NCBI GenBank assembly: GCA_022925895.1 | Contig: JAKSYS010000589.1 | Span: 1 to 39,901 of the forward strand | Length of the DNA: 39,901 nucleotides | Reading direction: 5' to 3' | DNA from: Fragilaria crotonensis | Lineage: Eukaryota > Bacillariophyta > Fragilariophyceae > Fragilariales > Fragilariaceae | Part shown: positions 20,727 through 31,819 of the stretch, in pieces | Numbering within the stretch: position 1 is the first letter of the stretch | How the letters are laid out: every line of letters begins with the position of its first letter | The notes under the pieces: generated by a model | Database searches by the model: none | Seen by the model: only the letters and a program-made list of their open reading frames with translations | What the model was told of the DNA's origin: nothing | Program-made: the position numbers and the translations under genes

Positions 20727-23202
20727 ATGACTGGTTTAGGCAATGACGTTGGCAGACTTGGGACAACTGCAAACGGTGATGGCAGCAGGAACAGGAACAC
20801 CATGTCAGGAGGCTTGGACAGTGGCAACTATCGCCACACCCTTGCTGGAAATAGGCCTAACAGTCCTCACTTGATGGCCCAATCCGAACAGAAATCATTG
20901 GTTGAAACCTATACATCGTGCATTCAGCAATATTTGGCTGTTCATCTGTTGGATAACGCGACATTTTACGCCGAACGTCTCGCGGCAACCTCACCAACCA
21001 ACGATTCACTGTACCTACTGGCCCTTTGTTATTATCGACAGAATCAACCGCAGCGAACTAAGTTTGTTCTTCAACAGCATCAGAGTAAATGCGATGATTC
21101 GCCAGACTTGCTGTACTTGTTGGCCACGGCGTGCCATGATTTGGAAGACTATTCGACAGGAGAAGAGGCACTGCTCAGACGGGTTCGCAGGGATTTTAGA
21201 AAGACAGATTGCGCTGATATCAATCAATACATTCTAACGACAAGCGTGAGTACTTCTGAAGAAATAACTCTGTTATGCTACCCGAGTACATCTGTCGCCT
21301 TCTGGCATTCGCATACCCTTCAACTAACCAATCCGTTTGATTTTTCTGACATTTATACAGCCATGTCCCATTCCAAACGGTGCCGCCGGACTCCACTTGC
21401 TTGCTAAAATTTGTGCCAAGTCAAATCGTAAACAGCGGGCGATTCAATACTACAAAATGAGCCTCGAATTGGACCCACTTCTTTGGAAATCGTTTGAGGA
21501 ACTCTGCAATCTGGGTGTCGACGATGTAGACCCTACATCTGTTTTTGGGGTAGACCTTATTGAGCACAAGCAAGTCAATCCGATGCTACCAACTATGCCA
21601 GTCAATAACAATACCATGAATGCATCGACAGCGACCGCCAGTTTTCTCACACCGAGTTTGAGTCATTTCAATGGTCGAGAGCCCAACAGCCAGGAGGCAT
21701 CCTACAACCAAGCCTACCAGCTGCAACCCTGCATCCTCCTCCTTACAACGAGCCACGTTGTTTGGATCGGTTAGTCGCACCACCGGCGGAGACACAGGAG
21801 GAGGAGGAGGACTATTTGGAACTCCTAATCTCACTCCAATTCCCAACGAACAATCGTTCGCCGTTGCTCCACAGACAAGCCGTGCACTGCAGCGTGCGCG
21901 AAAGGTGGCATTTCGAGACTACTACGAACCATCACCCGAGGCAAGAAGCGCATCCCACACCAAACCTCGATCGCTGTTTTGGGGTGGAATTTCCACGTCC
22001 GAGGCGACGCCATCGGCCCATAAGAACCTGTTCTTCTCCGATCCCAAGAGCAGTATCAAAAGAAAGTGACCGACACAAGTTTTAGCCTAAAGCAACAAGC
22101 AACGATTCCATCTCAACCAGCCCCATCGATAACGCCAAATTTACCGGCGTCTCGGGATCCTCTCGCACCTGCATTACCTTCTGATGGTGATGGTGTTCAC
22201 ACGATTCTTGAATTGTTGTGCTTAATGGGAATGGCACAACTACATTTGGGACAGTTCCGTTCAAAGAAAGCGATTGAACTGTATCAAAGACTTCCAGATG
22301 AGCACTATCATACAGGTTGGGTTCTTCACCAAGTTGGGAGGGCTTACTTTGCAATGGCAGATTATCAGAACGCTATTCGAGTCTTGCAAGTCATGGAGCA
22401 GGTGGAACCTCACCGAATGGCTGGACTCGAAGTTCTATCTACTGCTCTCTGGCAAACTAAGCGAGAAGTTGAACTGAGTCACTTAGCTCAACGTGTGACT
22501 GATTTTGATCGGCTCTCGGCGGAAGTCTGGTGTGTTGTTGGGAACTGCTTTTCGTTGCAAAAGGAGCACGAGACAGCACTCACCTTTTTCCGACGATCGG
22601 TGCAACTTGATCCTTCGTTCACTTACTCCCATACCTTGTCGGGTCACGATTATTTTGCTTGTGAAGACTTTGACAAGGCTGTTGCTTGCTACAGAGATGC
22701 GATACGTGCCGACGAACGCCACTACAACGCTTGGTATGGACTAGGGGCTGTGTATTATCGTCAGGAGAAATTTGATCTCGCCGAATACCACTTTCGACGC
22801 GCCTGCAACATCAACCCCCAATCCTCGGTTCTGATTTGTCACTTGGGCATGTCCCAAAATGCCAATGGCAAGCCCTACGAAGCACTTGATACGCTCCAGG
22901 CAGCATTCCGTTTGGATCCTCACAACCCTCAAGCCCATTATCAACGCGCATTGGTGTATCAAACATTGGATCGAAACGAAGAAGCCCTGGTGGAGCTGGA
23001 GCGAGTGAGAGATGCTGCACCGCGGGAGGCGCAGATCCATTTTAGCATGGGGCGTCTGTACAAGCGCATGGGGCGAACGGAGAAGGCGATGCGGTGCTTC
23101 CTTGATGCGCTTGATTTGGATCCCAAGGATACGAATCTCATCAAGGCAGCCATGGAAAAGATGGATGAGCCTGATGTAGAGGAGGAGGTATCTGCGTTTT
23201 AA
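20727..23202 (+). CDS. CDC27: CDC27/APC3, anaphase-promoting complex subunit, two frame breaks
   Basis: A TPR subunit of the APC/C ubiquitin ligase that binds co-activators and drives mitotic exit. Exon 1 20727-21245 (N-terminal TPRs: YLAVHLLDNATFYAERLAA, LYLLALCYYRQNQPQRTKFV); intron 21246-21360 (GTGAGT...ATACAG), phase 0; then PNGAAGLHLLAKICAKSNRK and AIQYYKMSLELDPLLWKSFE. The frame closes at TAG 21772-21774, but the next frame continues a typical APC3 disordered segment (LFGTPNLTPIPNEQSF, KNLFFSDPKSSIKRK) to about 22066, after which the original frame resumes (VTDTSFSLKQQ) and carries at least eight C-terminal TPRs to the stop at 23202 (AEVWCVVGNCFSLQKEHETA, NAWYGLGAVYYRQEKFDLAE, IHFSMGRLYKRMGRTEKAM). 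So one shift lies between 21664 and 21774 and another at the A run near 22065 (one A short). An essential gene, so consensus error is the likelier cause. Confidence 0.85.
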
Positions 23203-23514
23203 GTTGGCATATTCTAAGGGACGTTGCATGCTCATTGATTCGGATCGGTGCTGGTATTCGGCTTCGTTGTTTGGACATATTCTTCTTGCTGAAGTCACGA
23301 GGGGCATGATGCAATGACTGCGCGAGTCAGCTGTTCATCCTTGTATGTACGACGATGCCTTTTCCATCCTCCGGCAAGCGATAGGTGCTCCAAGCGCATT
23401 AGGAACCCTGAACACTACCAGAGCGGGGGTAATGATGTAGGAATCAAGAACGTGTACTATTTGTAATTTGTACTAGTTTCAACAAGTGAAATTGGGCGCC
23501 ACTGAGTCACCTCA

Positions 23515-24183
23515 CTAGATTATTTCAGGAGCGCCTCCGTAATCCGTAGATTCAGACAGCTTGATGTCCTCCATGACATCATCACTCTCGACGACATCAC
23601 CTTGTCCAGTCGTAGTATTTGCCATTGCCATCGAATCCTTAAGAACAGATCCATCGGCATCCAGAGACAATTCCGAAGACGGAATATTGTGTTTGTTGAC
23701 TGATGTAGAACGAGTCCTCTTCCGGTAAATCATGTATCCAATGCCTCCAAGGAAAGCAAAGACAACAATGACAATCACTGCGGTAACACCTCCTGATATC
23801 CCACCGCTTTGTGTCCCTTTACTTGGCAATGATTGGGATTGACCACTTGTGGGCCAGTTATCAGGTTTCGTTCCCTCGACAAATTGGCAGTGGTCTCCTT
23901 CGTATCCAGTTGGGCAGTCACATCCCAAATGTGCGGAATCAGCAGAGACCTGCACTTTGCATGTTCCTTCATTGGTGCAAAAAGAAATCATTGATACTTC
24001 TTGATTAAAGGTGCAATACGATGTAGCCTCATGTTCGCAATACAATCCAGCGTACGCAGTATTTAAGTTTCCTTCGTCACAATCACAGTAATAAGCTCCC
24101 TCGTCATTAGGATCTTCCGCACACATGGACCCATTTTCACAACGATGTCCATCGGGACAGTTTTCGCTCGATGTTGCTGACAT
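23515..24183 (-). CDS. EGF-like single-pass membrane protein
   Basis: The ATG at 24183 opens 222 residues with two EGF-like modules (first: CPDGHRCENGSMCAED then YYCDCDEG and YAGLYCEHEATSYC; second: CTNEGTCKVQV then LGCDCPTGYEGDHCQF), a Ser/Gly-rich stalk, a transmembrane helix (VTAVIVIVVFAFLGGIGYMIY) with a basic stop-transfer (RKRTR), and an acidic cytoplasmic tail ending GGAPEII. Such proteins are common in diatoms and are presumed to be cell-surface or endomembrane receptors; ligands are unknown. The expected signal peptide is missing: the frame opens only just before the first Cys (GTG at 24195). A first exon upstream, or a 5' truncation, would explain this; a CAATCAG acceptor-like site lies near 24206. 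Convergent with CDC27. Confidence 0.75.
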   Translation of the reverse strand: MSATSSENCPDGHRCENGSMCAEDPNDEGAYYCDCDEGNLNTAYAGLYCEHEATSYCTFNQEVSMISFCTNEGTCKVQVSADSAHLGCDCPTGYEGDHCQFVEGTKPDNWPTSGQSQSLPSKGTQSGGISGGVTAVIVIVVFAFLGGIGYMIYRKRTRSTSVNKHNIPSSELSLDADGSVLKDSMAMANTTTGQGDVVESDDVMEDIKLSESTDYGGAPEII

Positions 24184-25677
24184 GTTTGTATTCACTCGTA
24201 ACTGATTGTTGTAGAGAGATTGCAGATTTCAGTAATGGTACCTGGTACTGGCGTTTACGTCAACTGGTGCTTCTTCAGCTTGCGTCTGCTGCTTCCGATT
24301 CTCAGAATGTTGCCTAGGAGTACCGGTGCAATTCTATCTTGTATCAAACTCGTCGCAACTCGAGAACCAGGCTGAATACTGTAGGAGCAGTCTTTATCAA
24401 CTGATGTAAGAGTATGGAGTTGGAGTACAGAAGTCGAGGTAGAAGCTATTGTAGCTAGTAGTAGATGTCGGAGAGAACTTAACGAATCCTCTTGTTGATT
24501 GTCTGGGTCAATGCACAGTTTACAATGCAGACTGCGGATGCACGATTACTTTGCACATCGTTCAAGTCTACTCCGACTGCCGTAGTCGACCAGTACTCGA
24601 GCACTGGTGGACTCCCTCGAATCGAGTTCTGTAGGACAGCGGAGCTTGTGTTGCACGGACGCCGCACGCCTTGCGCGGAAAGGCATTTTGAATTTTGAAT
24701 CCCAACATCCCGCCCTTCGCGCTGGCTGGATTGTGATCCACCCAATAAATGGTCCCCACGGCGCCCCTGCTGCCAGCCTCGCCTACTGCAAACCAGGCTT
24801 TGGAAAAATAATACTGCATACTGGTATCGACCTCCAATGTCGCACCAGTACGTATACTTCTACTGCAGTGGAGCTGCAGTACGTACTTCAGTATATCTAA
24901 GAGCTGCAGTATATACTGCAGTATCTTCCCACCGATGCTGCAAATACTGATACTGCAAGGGGAGCTGCAGTATTTACTGGTACTGCACAACAGTAACAGT
25001 AGCACAGTAGCGACTATTGGTACGACGCTAGCTGTATTGGCGAAGTCGCAAAATGCCAAATTGCAAAGTGCAAGTAGAATTAGTATTGTACTACTGTGTA
25101 CTGTAGTGGGACGAAGAAATTGTACAGATTTATGGATAAGAATGCAACTTAAACCGACACAAATAGTTACAAATTGACGTGATTGATAATTCTTGTGCAA
25201 GAAATAGTTACAAATTGACGTGATTGATAATTCTTGTGCAAGTCAGTTCTCGCACGATATTCCCAGTATTTCAAAATACTGCAAATACTGCAGTATCGTT
25301 TTCAGAGCTGGAGTATGGTTTTTTGTGGAGCTGCAGTATGGTTCTACTGCTCTGGAGCTGCAGTATATTTTTTTACTTACTGCGCGAGAGCTGCAGTACG
25401 TATTACTTACTGCCATGGAGCACAAGTATACTGGTATGGTATACTGCAGTATCCAGTATACTTATGTACCAGTATATTTTTTCCAAAGCCTGCTGCAAAC
25501 GGACCAATTGTCTGTTCGTCTTCCGTCGTGTGCTAGGCATATGGTTTCGTGGACGACCGTTCCTGTTCATCAGTGCTTGCACCTTTCTCAACTTTGGCTC
25601 GGAGGACAATTCCATGATTCACTTGCATTGGAAATTGGATACAGTTCAGTCGTACGTACTCAGTCGGGGTCTGGGAC
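24184..25677. repeat. repeat field of GAGCTGCAGTA and palindromic TACTGCAGTA words
   Basis: No supported gene. From about 24820 to 25470 the sequence is dominated by GAGCTGCAGTA, TACTGCAGTA and TACTGGTA words in both orientations, with perfect palindromes such as GTATATACTGCAGTA-type blocks near 24906-24925. These can form hairpins. It directly abuts the retrotransposon. Short open stretches inside are compositional. Confidence 0.7.
25161..25242. repeat. 41-bp perfect tandem duplication
   Basis: The unit starting AAATAGTTACAAATTGACGT is present at 25161-25201 and again, identically, at 25202-25242. No coding content. Confidence 0.97.
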
Positions 25678-25681
25678 ACGG

Positions 25682-25887
25682 CGGGATGCGTAGCCTTTCC
25701 CGCCTCAGTGGCGGTCGACTACCTAACGGGGTTTGTAGGAGTAGGATGAGGTACCGCCACAGTGTCCAGTACAATAATAGTGCAATAGTATGGAATGGTG
25801 TTGGTGGCATCTTTACTAAGAATTACCACGCCATCCATCCTGTAGGACGGTAGCACTAGTAGTATAGTGCCTATCGTACTCGTTCGG
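25682..25887 (-). repeat. split direct repeat B2 (outer 3' end)
   Basis: Starts GCGGGATGCGTAGCCTTTCC (+ strand, from 25681) and ends ACTCGTTCGG. By eye it is identical to 26169-26374. It forms the outer 3' end of the element in sense orientation. Confidence 0.95.
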
Positions 25888-25901
25888 AGGGGGCGGGCGG
25901 G

Positions 25902-26164
25902 TAAATTAAGCTGTAGTAACTTGTGCAGCTACTAGTCCTTCACTCTTCGCACTCCGTGGGCAACCTGTCTCGTAGCAGGTTCCTCGATCGCCGTGCGAGA
26001 GGTTTCTTGTTGCCGCAACTTGGTTACAACTAACAATGAGGATTCGTCGCCAGGTCTCGTTTCAAGTGCCGAATTTGGTGTCTACTTCCCGTGACGCGCC
26101 GAATCTGATTCTGACGCATCGTGGTGTGTGTGGCATCCCCGACCGTCCGTCTTCCCTGCCACTG
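25902..26164 (-). repeat. split direct repeat A2
   Basis: Near-copy of 31820-32084. Differences from A1: GTAGTAAC versus GTAAAC at the inner end, CCAGG versus CTAGG, TTT versus TTTT, GTGTGTG versus GTGCGTG, and CCCC versus CCCCC. It is followed by a shared ACGG and then B1. Confidence 0.95.
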
Positions 26165-26168
26165 ACGG

Positions 26169-26374
26169 CGGGATGCGTAGCCTTTCCCGCCTCAGTGGCG
26201 GTCGACTACCTAACGGGGTTTGTAGGAGTAGGATGAGGTACCGCCACAGTGTCCAGTACAATAATAGTGCAATAGTATGGAATGGTGTTGGTGGCATCTT
26301 TACTAAGAATTACCACGCCATCCATCCTGTAGGACGGTAGCACTAGTAGTATAGTGCCTATCGTACTCGTTCGG
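26169..26374 (-). repeat. split direct repeat B1
   Basis: Lies 60 bp beyond the recombinase stop codon and directly abuts A2 through ACGG (26165-26168). The B1/A2 junction is the sequence expected to form when the element circularises or copies across its ends. Confidence 0.95.
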
Positions 26375-26434
26375 CCCAAAGGGGGCCAAAGGCTGGAGTT
26401 GGGAGGGTGCCGAAGGCAGGGTGGGAGTCGGCGG

Positions 26435-27690
26435 TTATGGTGGTGTGAGGCGGAAGGCGCCTCCACGGAGCATGGCCGCAGAAAGACCATTCATAACCGG
26501 CTGGGCTTGCACATGCAAGTAGCGGTACATCTCGTCGGACCGCCACCGACCCACCATGCGGATGCGGTCGGAGTCGACGCCAGCACAAAGGAGGGCCATG
26601 GCACCGCCGGCGCGGGTGGAACGCACCGTGACGTCGGCGACCGCGTATGCAGGGTCCGGATGGACCAGTAGAGCAGTGCGAATGCGAGTAGTGATGTCCG
26701 ACGGTAAGATGTGCCGGAATGGGCTGTCCGGGTGAACGCGCACAGCATTGAGGGGCGTATCCGGAGTGGCTCCGCTGCGGCGCAAGGTGGCGACGCGAGC
26801 GGCCAAGCAATGTACGGGGCAAAGGAAGGTGACCAGAGCGGCCGTGGCCAATAGTTTCGTTGCGAACGCCATTCTTCTGGGTCGTGAAAGTCAACGTGGC
26901 AAAGGTGGCCGCGGAGAGGTCGTCGTCGGGGCAAGTGACAGTATCAAGTGCCCGCGAGCCAACCCACAACGTGACGTCGCGAAGCCGAAAGAGGGGGCCT
27001 GCGCCGGAAACAGGGGAGTGCCCAGATACTCACCCGGTCGAAGCAGGAAGTAGAACCCGACGACCAAGCATTCTGCCACGGCGATCGCAAGGGCGGAGGG
27101 CGTTTGGTGAGCGAGCGCCCATACTTGCGCCACCACGGAGACCGGGGAGGGTTTGACGCGACTCGGAGGGACATCTTCGCGTCCCCACGCACGATACAGG
27201 GCCGTGAGGCGAATGTCCACATCGCCATGGTGGTTCAGGCGAGGGTCAGAGGCCCCCAGCCGGGCGTACGCCTGACCCACCGCTCGTACGGCGTCCTCCA
27301 CCGTCCGAGAGCGGACAGGTTGACGGCCGGGAGCAATGGAGCCGGTACGGTACCGTTGGGCAAAGAGTTGGAGCAATGGGACGGGATCGGTGTTGCCGAG
27401 ATGTCGGGGGTCCACGTGTAGGGAGGCGCAGAAGGTTTCCCATAGGCGCCAACTGGTGTCGGCCGAGGCCGCGCGTTGCCGAGAAACCCGTCCGGCGGAC
27501 GTTTCCTGAAGAGCGCACCAGTCAAGGAGGCATTGGTGTCGGGTCGCAGCCGGCGCAGCACCCAAGAACGCACCTGTGGATAATGCGCTTGAAAGTGAGT
27601 CACGAGTTGTGCATCAGATAACTCCCAGAGACGGCTGGCATCGTCGGCCATGGCATTCACCGGGCCAGGAATATAATGGTGACGGGCCAA
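26435..27690 (-). CDS. tyrosine recombinase of the retrotransposon, frame-broken
   Basis: Integrates the element by strand exchange through a covalent tyrosine link. An N-terminal core-binding region (IPGPVNAMADDASRLWELSD near 27660-27610, then SWRLWETFCASLHVDP) is followed by the catalytic domain: FYFLLRPGEYLGTPL, LTFTTQKNGVRNETIGHGRS (box with first Arg), then VRSTRAGGAMALLCAGVDSD, IRMVGRWRSDEMYRYLHVQA (Tyr nucleophile in RYLH). The tail ends MLRGGAFRLTPP with the stop at 26435. This arrangement (RAGGA, GRWRSD, RYLH) is typical of recombinases of DIRS-order elements. The pieces occupy at least four frame segments (breaks near 27560, 26970 and 26870), so as written the protein is not translatable in one frame. 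Confidence 0.85.
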
Positions 27691-29360
27691 TAGCGATGAT
27701 GCCGTTGGTGTACGGCATTGTACTGGAGAAGATATGCGCGGGCAGCGAGCGACGTTGCTGACCCTTTCGTGGACCACGCGACCGCTGCGCGGTTATCGCT
27801 CGCAATCCATATCGTGTGTTCGCGCACGTCGTGGCAATGCACAAGGACATCTTTGTGGGCAATTATGCCTGTCAACTCCAAATCGGATATAGACAAAGAG
27901 CCCTCGCGGTTGTCCGAAGTGACCAGTGCTTCCGCAACATGTGGCGCGAAGCGTTGGCGCCACACGATTGGCGGTTGGTCGCCCTCACTGGATAACCACA
28001 CACCCCCCATGCCAGTTTGACAGGCATCGCAGGCACCGACATAGGACGGTGCGGTGGGAACAAGTTCCTGCAGCCGCGTGGGACGCTCGGCCAAGGAATC
28101 AACGAGTGCAGTGAAGTCGGCGGCGGCATCATACACTTGCCGATTCAAACGCACCCGCCGTTTGTCTCCGCGACTAAGGGCCTCCTGGAGCACGGAGAAG
28201 AGCCCTCGTGTGCCCGGGAGGGCCGGAGACATGGACCGTAGCTCTCCTAGTAGCTGGTGCCACTTGGCAACGGCTAGGCGTTTGCGTGGTGGCTGGAGCC
28301 AGCCGAGGACAGTGCGTAGACGTTCGAGGCGATGCGGTGGCAGATTCAAGGTCATGGTTTGGGAGTCGATGTCCCACCCCAGGATGCGCTTTTGTGTCAT
28401 CCAATAGGCGTCGCCTTTCAAGAATTTCTTGACCGATGCAGGCTCTTTGCGATGGGGCGGGTCGCCCTCGTCCAACGGACGAAAAACGCGATCAATGGAG
28501 TGTAAGGCGGCCCTCAACACTCGTCGTTGCTGGTGCTTCGTCTGTGCCAGCAACAGAAAGTCGTCGACGTATACGTCGACCGCGGCGACGGGCTTGCTTG
28601 GCCGCGATGTTCCTGCTGCGGCACGAGACGTGTTCGCAGGGGGACGGTCACGTGAAAACCGGCTGGAGGTGTGGCGGCCACTGCCTCCAGCCGGTGTGAA
28701 TCCCACAGGCACCGATCCCTGTTCGAAGCATCTGATTGGCCACGTCACATGCTGTTTCGGTAAGTATCGTGAAGTATGGCGGCGATTCCACCCAGCCCAT
28801 CGGGAGGGCCAGCGGAAAGGCTATAATTGGTTCGTGTCCAGGGATACAAGGTAACACGACGCCTAATTTTGGGATGTCCTCTATTCTCACCCAGACTCGA
28901 TAGAACCCGTCTGCAATGTCAATCTTTGCCATGTATACAGGTCCATGCCTTGGATCTGCGTGGACCAGGGTGCTGCAAACCCTCTGAAGTGCTCGCCCAA
29001 ATTGCATGGCTTCCCGTGGCGCTAGCTGGAGCGTCTCCTCGTTAAGCTTGGAAAAAGTATAGTCCACAATAAGCCGTGGGCGTCGATCTCGTTGCGGACG
29101 ACGCCCAGAGGCGACACCCGTAAGTGCAGCTGGCGCACGGCCCGGTAGGGCATTACGATCCAATATCCTTGGGCACAAAGTCCAGCATCTCCTCACAGAC
29201 GAATTGTCGCTCGCCGGCGGACGAGCGGTGGGCACCGCGCGTCACCGCTCCGTCGCGGCGTTCAATCGGCCACGCTGGTGTGTGTACGGGCACCGTTGCG
29301 CCCCGCTTCTTCAGATGAGTCAATAGACGGGCTGCGCGGTGGGATAGTTGGCCCACCGTT
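27690..29360 (-). CDS. reverse transcriptase - RNase H of the retrotransposon, frame-broken
   Basis: Copies the element RNA into DNA. Upstream conserved block AWPIERRDGAVTRGAHRSSA and RQFVCEEMLDFVPK (about 29270-29155), then RT motifs RPRLIVDYTFSKLNEET, VYMAKIDIADGFYRVWV (catalytic Asp), FPLALPMGWVESPPYF, and VDVYVDDFLLLAQT (YVDD active site, near 28580), followed by YWMTQKRILGWDID. RNase H follows: YVGACDACQTGMGGVWL, LSISDLELTGIIAH and HTIWIASDNRAAVAWSTKGS give the acidic D-E-D set. Frame breaks lie near 29155, 28700 and 27690. The block order RT-RH-recombinase on one strand matches the DIRS order. No methyltransferase domain was recognised between RNase H and the recombinase. Confidence 0.9.
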
Positions 29361-29888
29361 GGGGTGATGTCGGACTTCCCGCGTGCCAACGCGACGGTAC
29401 GGACCCACCCATGTGTTGCGAAAAGCTTTTCGGTTACCACTGCTAACTTACCAAGTGCGGCTTCGGCTTCCGAGATCTGGTCTGCTCTTCGCTTACGGGT
29501 GGCGCCGTCGCCTACCCCCACCTCCGTCCCCAAGTCATTCAGTCGCGCCGTCGTCGCTGCCCACGGTGGTGCTGCAAGTAGCCAGGGCACACTCGTCGTG
29601 TCACCCTGGCCGTCCCGTCAGGTGGCGGGTGCTTGGAGGCGCTCACGAACATAAGCAAGGAGGCGACTTCGCTCTCCCGCCGAGGCGAATGGCGTGTGAG
29701 TCGCTCGCCTGCCGCAGTTAGGGAAACATCCGCCTTTCGTCCACCATGCCACGCAGAACTCTTGACCAGCATCATTTGATGGGGGGCGGTGCTCACGTAA
29801 GATATTGCGTGTGCCCCCTGCGCGTAGCGGGATGTTGGCGATTCAGCGTCACCCGCTGGATTCTCGACGCGGGTGACGCTGGTTCTCG

Positions 29889-31787
29889 TCACTGTCGGTG
29901 TCTCGCCTGAGGGTGTGCTAAGCGACGACACCCCTGCGTGTCGATGCGTACGTTATGGTGGTGGAACCACTCTCCGCCGGCACTACTGCCAGTCATAGAC
30001 CGCTGTGGCGGTACGGGGTCGAGATACGCTTCCGGGATGTCGACCCAATTTGTTGAGTTATGGAAAGTGCCACGCTTTAGCTCCTGCAGCATTACGGTGA
30101 AGTTCGGCACTTCCACACCGATGACTCCATCGGCAATGTTATGAGCTACCATCTGCATGTACTCGTGCGTGCAAACTTGCACGGCACGTACGATGCGCGC
30201 ATGATAGGTAGGTGCGACTGATGGGTGCCTGCTTGCAAGGGCGTGGTATCGCTCCGTGACGAACGGGGCCGCATTCTGGAACCCCGCGACCATCGACCAC
30301 ATTGCCTCAACGAACGGGTGAGTAGCCCCCACTCCTTGAAAGAGACACTGGCACAGTACTGCATACCTCGTCAAGGTAATCCCCACTTCCAGAATATCTC
30401 GCGGGAACTTAATGCCCCTTTCGCGTAGGGTGCGGTAGTCAGATAAACTGGCGTTCTGCTCGCCTTGCGCCAATTGGTTTCAACGCTCGCATCTGCTAAG
30501 GCCAGATAATGGTGGGCGCTGCCAGAGTAGGCAACCAAGAACGGTTGGCATCCCGAGGAAAGGTCGTCTACCCATGTCCCACAAACTGGAAACCGACAAC
30601 CATTTGCTTCAGGAGGGTGGTGATGATTGGTGCATACAACTCTGACGACAGACCTCGAGACATACACACCTTTTGTAATTCCTGGGTGAGCACAGTGTGC
30701 TGCTCGCTCTTGTGGCAATTTGCAAGGCGGGTCCACACTGGCGCTACGCTCTCAGGGGTTGCCACATTGCAATAGCGGAGAAGCGTCGTATACGTCTCGT
30801 TGTAGGCGTCGGCGATGGTCTTGACTTCGCGTTCGGCACGCCCGCCGTCGCCACCTCGCCCTAGTGTGTCACCCCCCCTGGCCATCCCCAGGGTACGTAG
30901 AAGTACAGCGGCGGCATCTCCTCCACCCGGTCCTTGGGGCGCTGCTAATGCTGGGAGATCCGCCTGTACCTTCATGTTGACGTAGCGGTACGCTTCTCGT
31001 GGTAGGTGGAGTGGTGGAAACGTGAGTACACTGGGTACAGCGTTAAGTGGACCCCACCTCCACGTGCCGTGCACGCTGCACGCAACCACGCGATTACGTC
31101 CTGACAGGCCTCCGTTTCGTGTTGTGCTTGTATTGCACTCACGATGTCCTGATATGCTTGTTTGGGCCGCACCCTATTCCGATGAATCAGAAGGGCGGCG
31201 TAGCGACCCGGGAGGAGCTGAATGTGCCTTGTGCGGATGACTTCTGTTTCCGGATCTTGTTCGGTGTAGGGTCCCAGAACTTGCTGTGCCTCCTCCCACG
31301 TGGGTAGGAGCGTAGTCATCGCAGCCACAGTGGGAACCCGTACAGCTGTCCCTACTAGATGGAAGGCGGAACCTTGACTTCGACAGTTGGGTACTGGTGA
31401 GGTAAGATGTCCCCAACGAAGCCCAGTACATGATCATGAAGTCCCGTGGGCTCGTCACCGGGCGCATCCACATACCGGAGCATGCGGTGCACGATGACCA
31501 CCTCTAGCCCATCATCCCGCCCCGTAAAGTGCGAGGAATGCCATGGGTTGACGGTCACTGAGTGCAATGGTTTGATCTTTAAGGGCCGCCGGTGTTGGCA
31601 CCGCCCTCCAGGGTCAGTGAAGCGATACCCCGCCAGGTAAGCTGCGGTACGTGCTTCCGGCGGGTTGTTGGTTGCATCACTATACAACTCACGATACGTA
31701 CGAGGGGCTACACCTTCCCGCGCGGCAGGTAGGTCCCCGGCCCTAGAGGGGTCCGGCGATGGCGTGCGGATCTACCAGTTGGGCCAT
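29889..31787 (-). CDS. gag-like protein of the retrotransposon, frame-broken
   Basis: An ATG at 31787 (MAQLVDPHAIAG), 33 bp inside A1, opens the first frame; it continues after a shift near 31745 as TYRELYSDATNNPPEARTAA and later segments TTLLPTWEEAQQVLGPYTEQ, RHIQLLPGRYAALLIHRNRV, LPREAYRYVNMKVQADLPAL, TIADAYNETYTTLLRYCNVA, LSSELYAPIITTLLKQMVVG and GITLTRYAVLCQCLFQGVGA. The helical, Tyr/Leu-rich character and position before the RT suggest a gag-like nucleocapsid protein; I see no CCHC zinc knuckle. At least five frame shifts are needed. The function is inferred from position only. Confidence 0.6.
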
Positions 31788-31819
31788 GGTGCGGTGTCGC
31801 CTCTGTGCTCAACTGAGTC

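Noticed and set aside
22741..23307. 188-residue minus-strand open frame
   Set aside because: Antisense shadow of the CDC27 C-terminal TPR repeats.
24568..25200. 210-residue minus-strand open frame rich in Cys, Ser and Tyr
   Set aside because: It runs through the GAGCTGCAGTA repeat field and its composition follows the repeat; no domain is visible.
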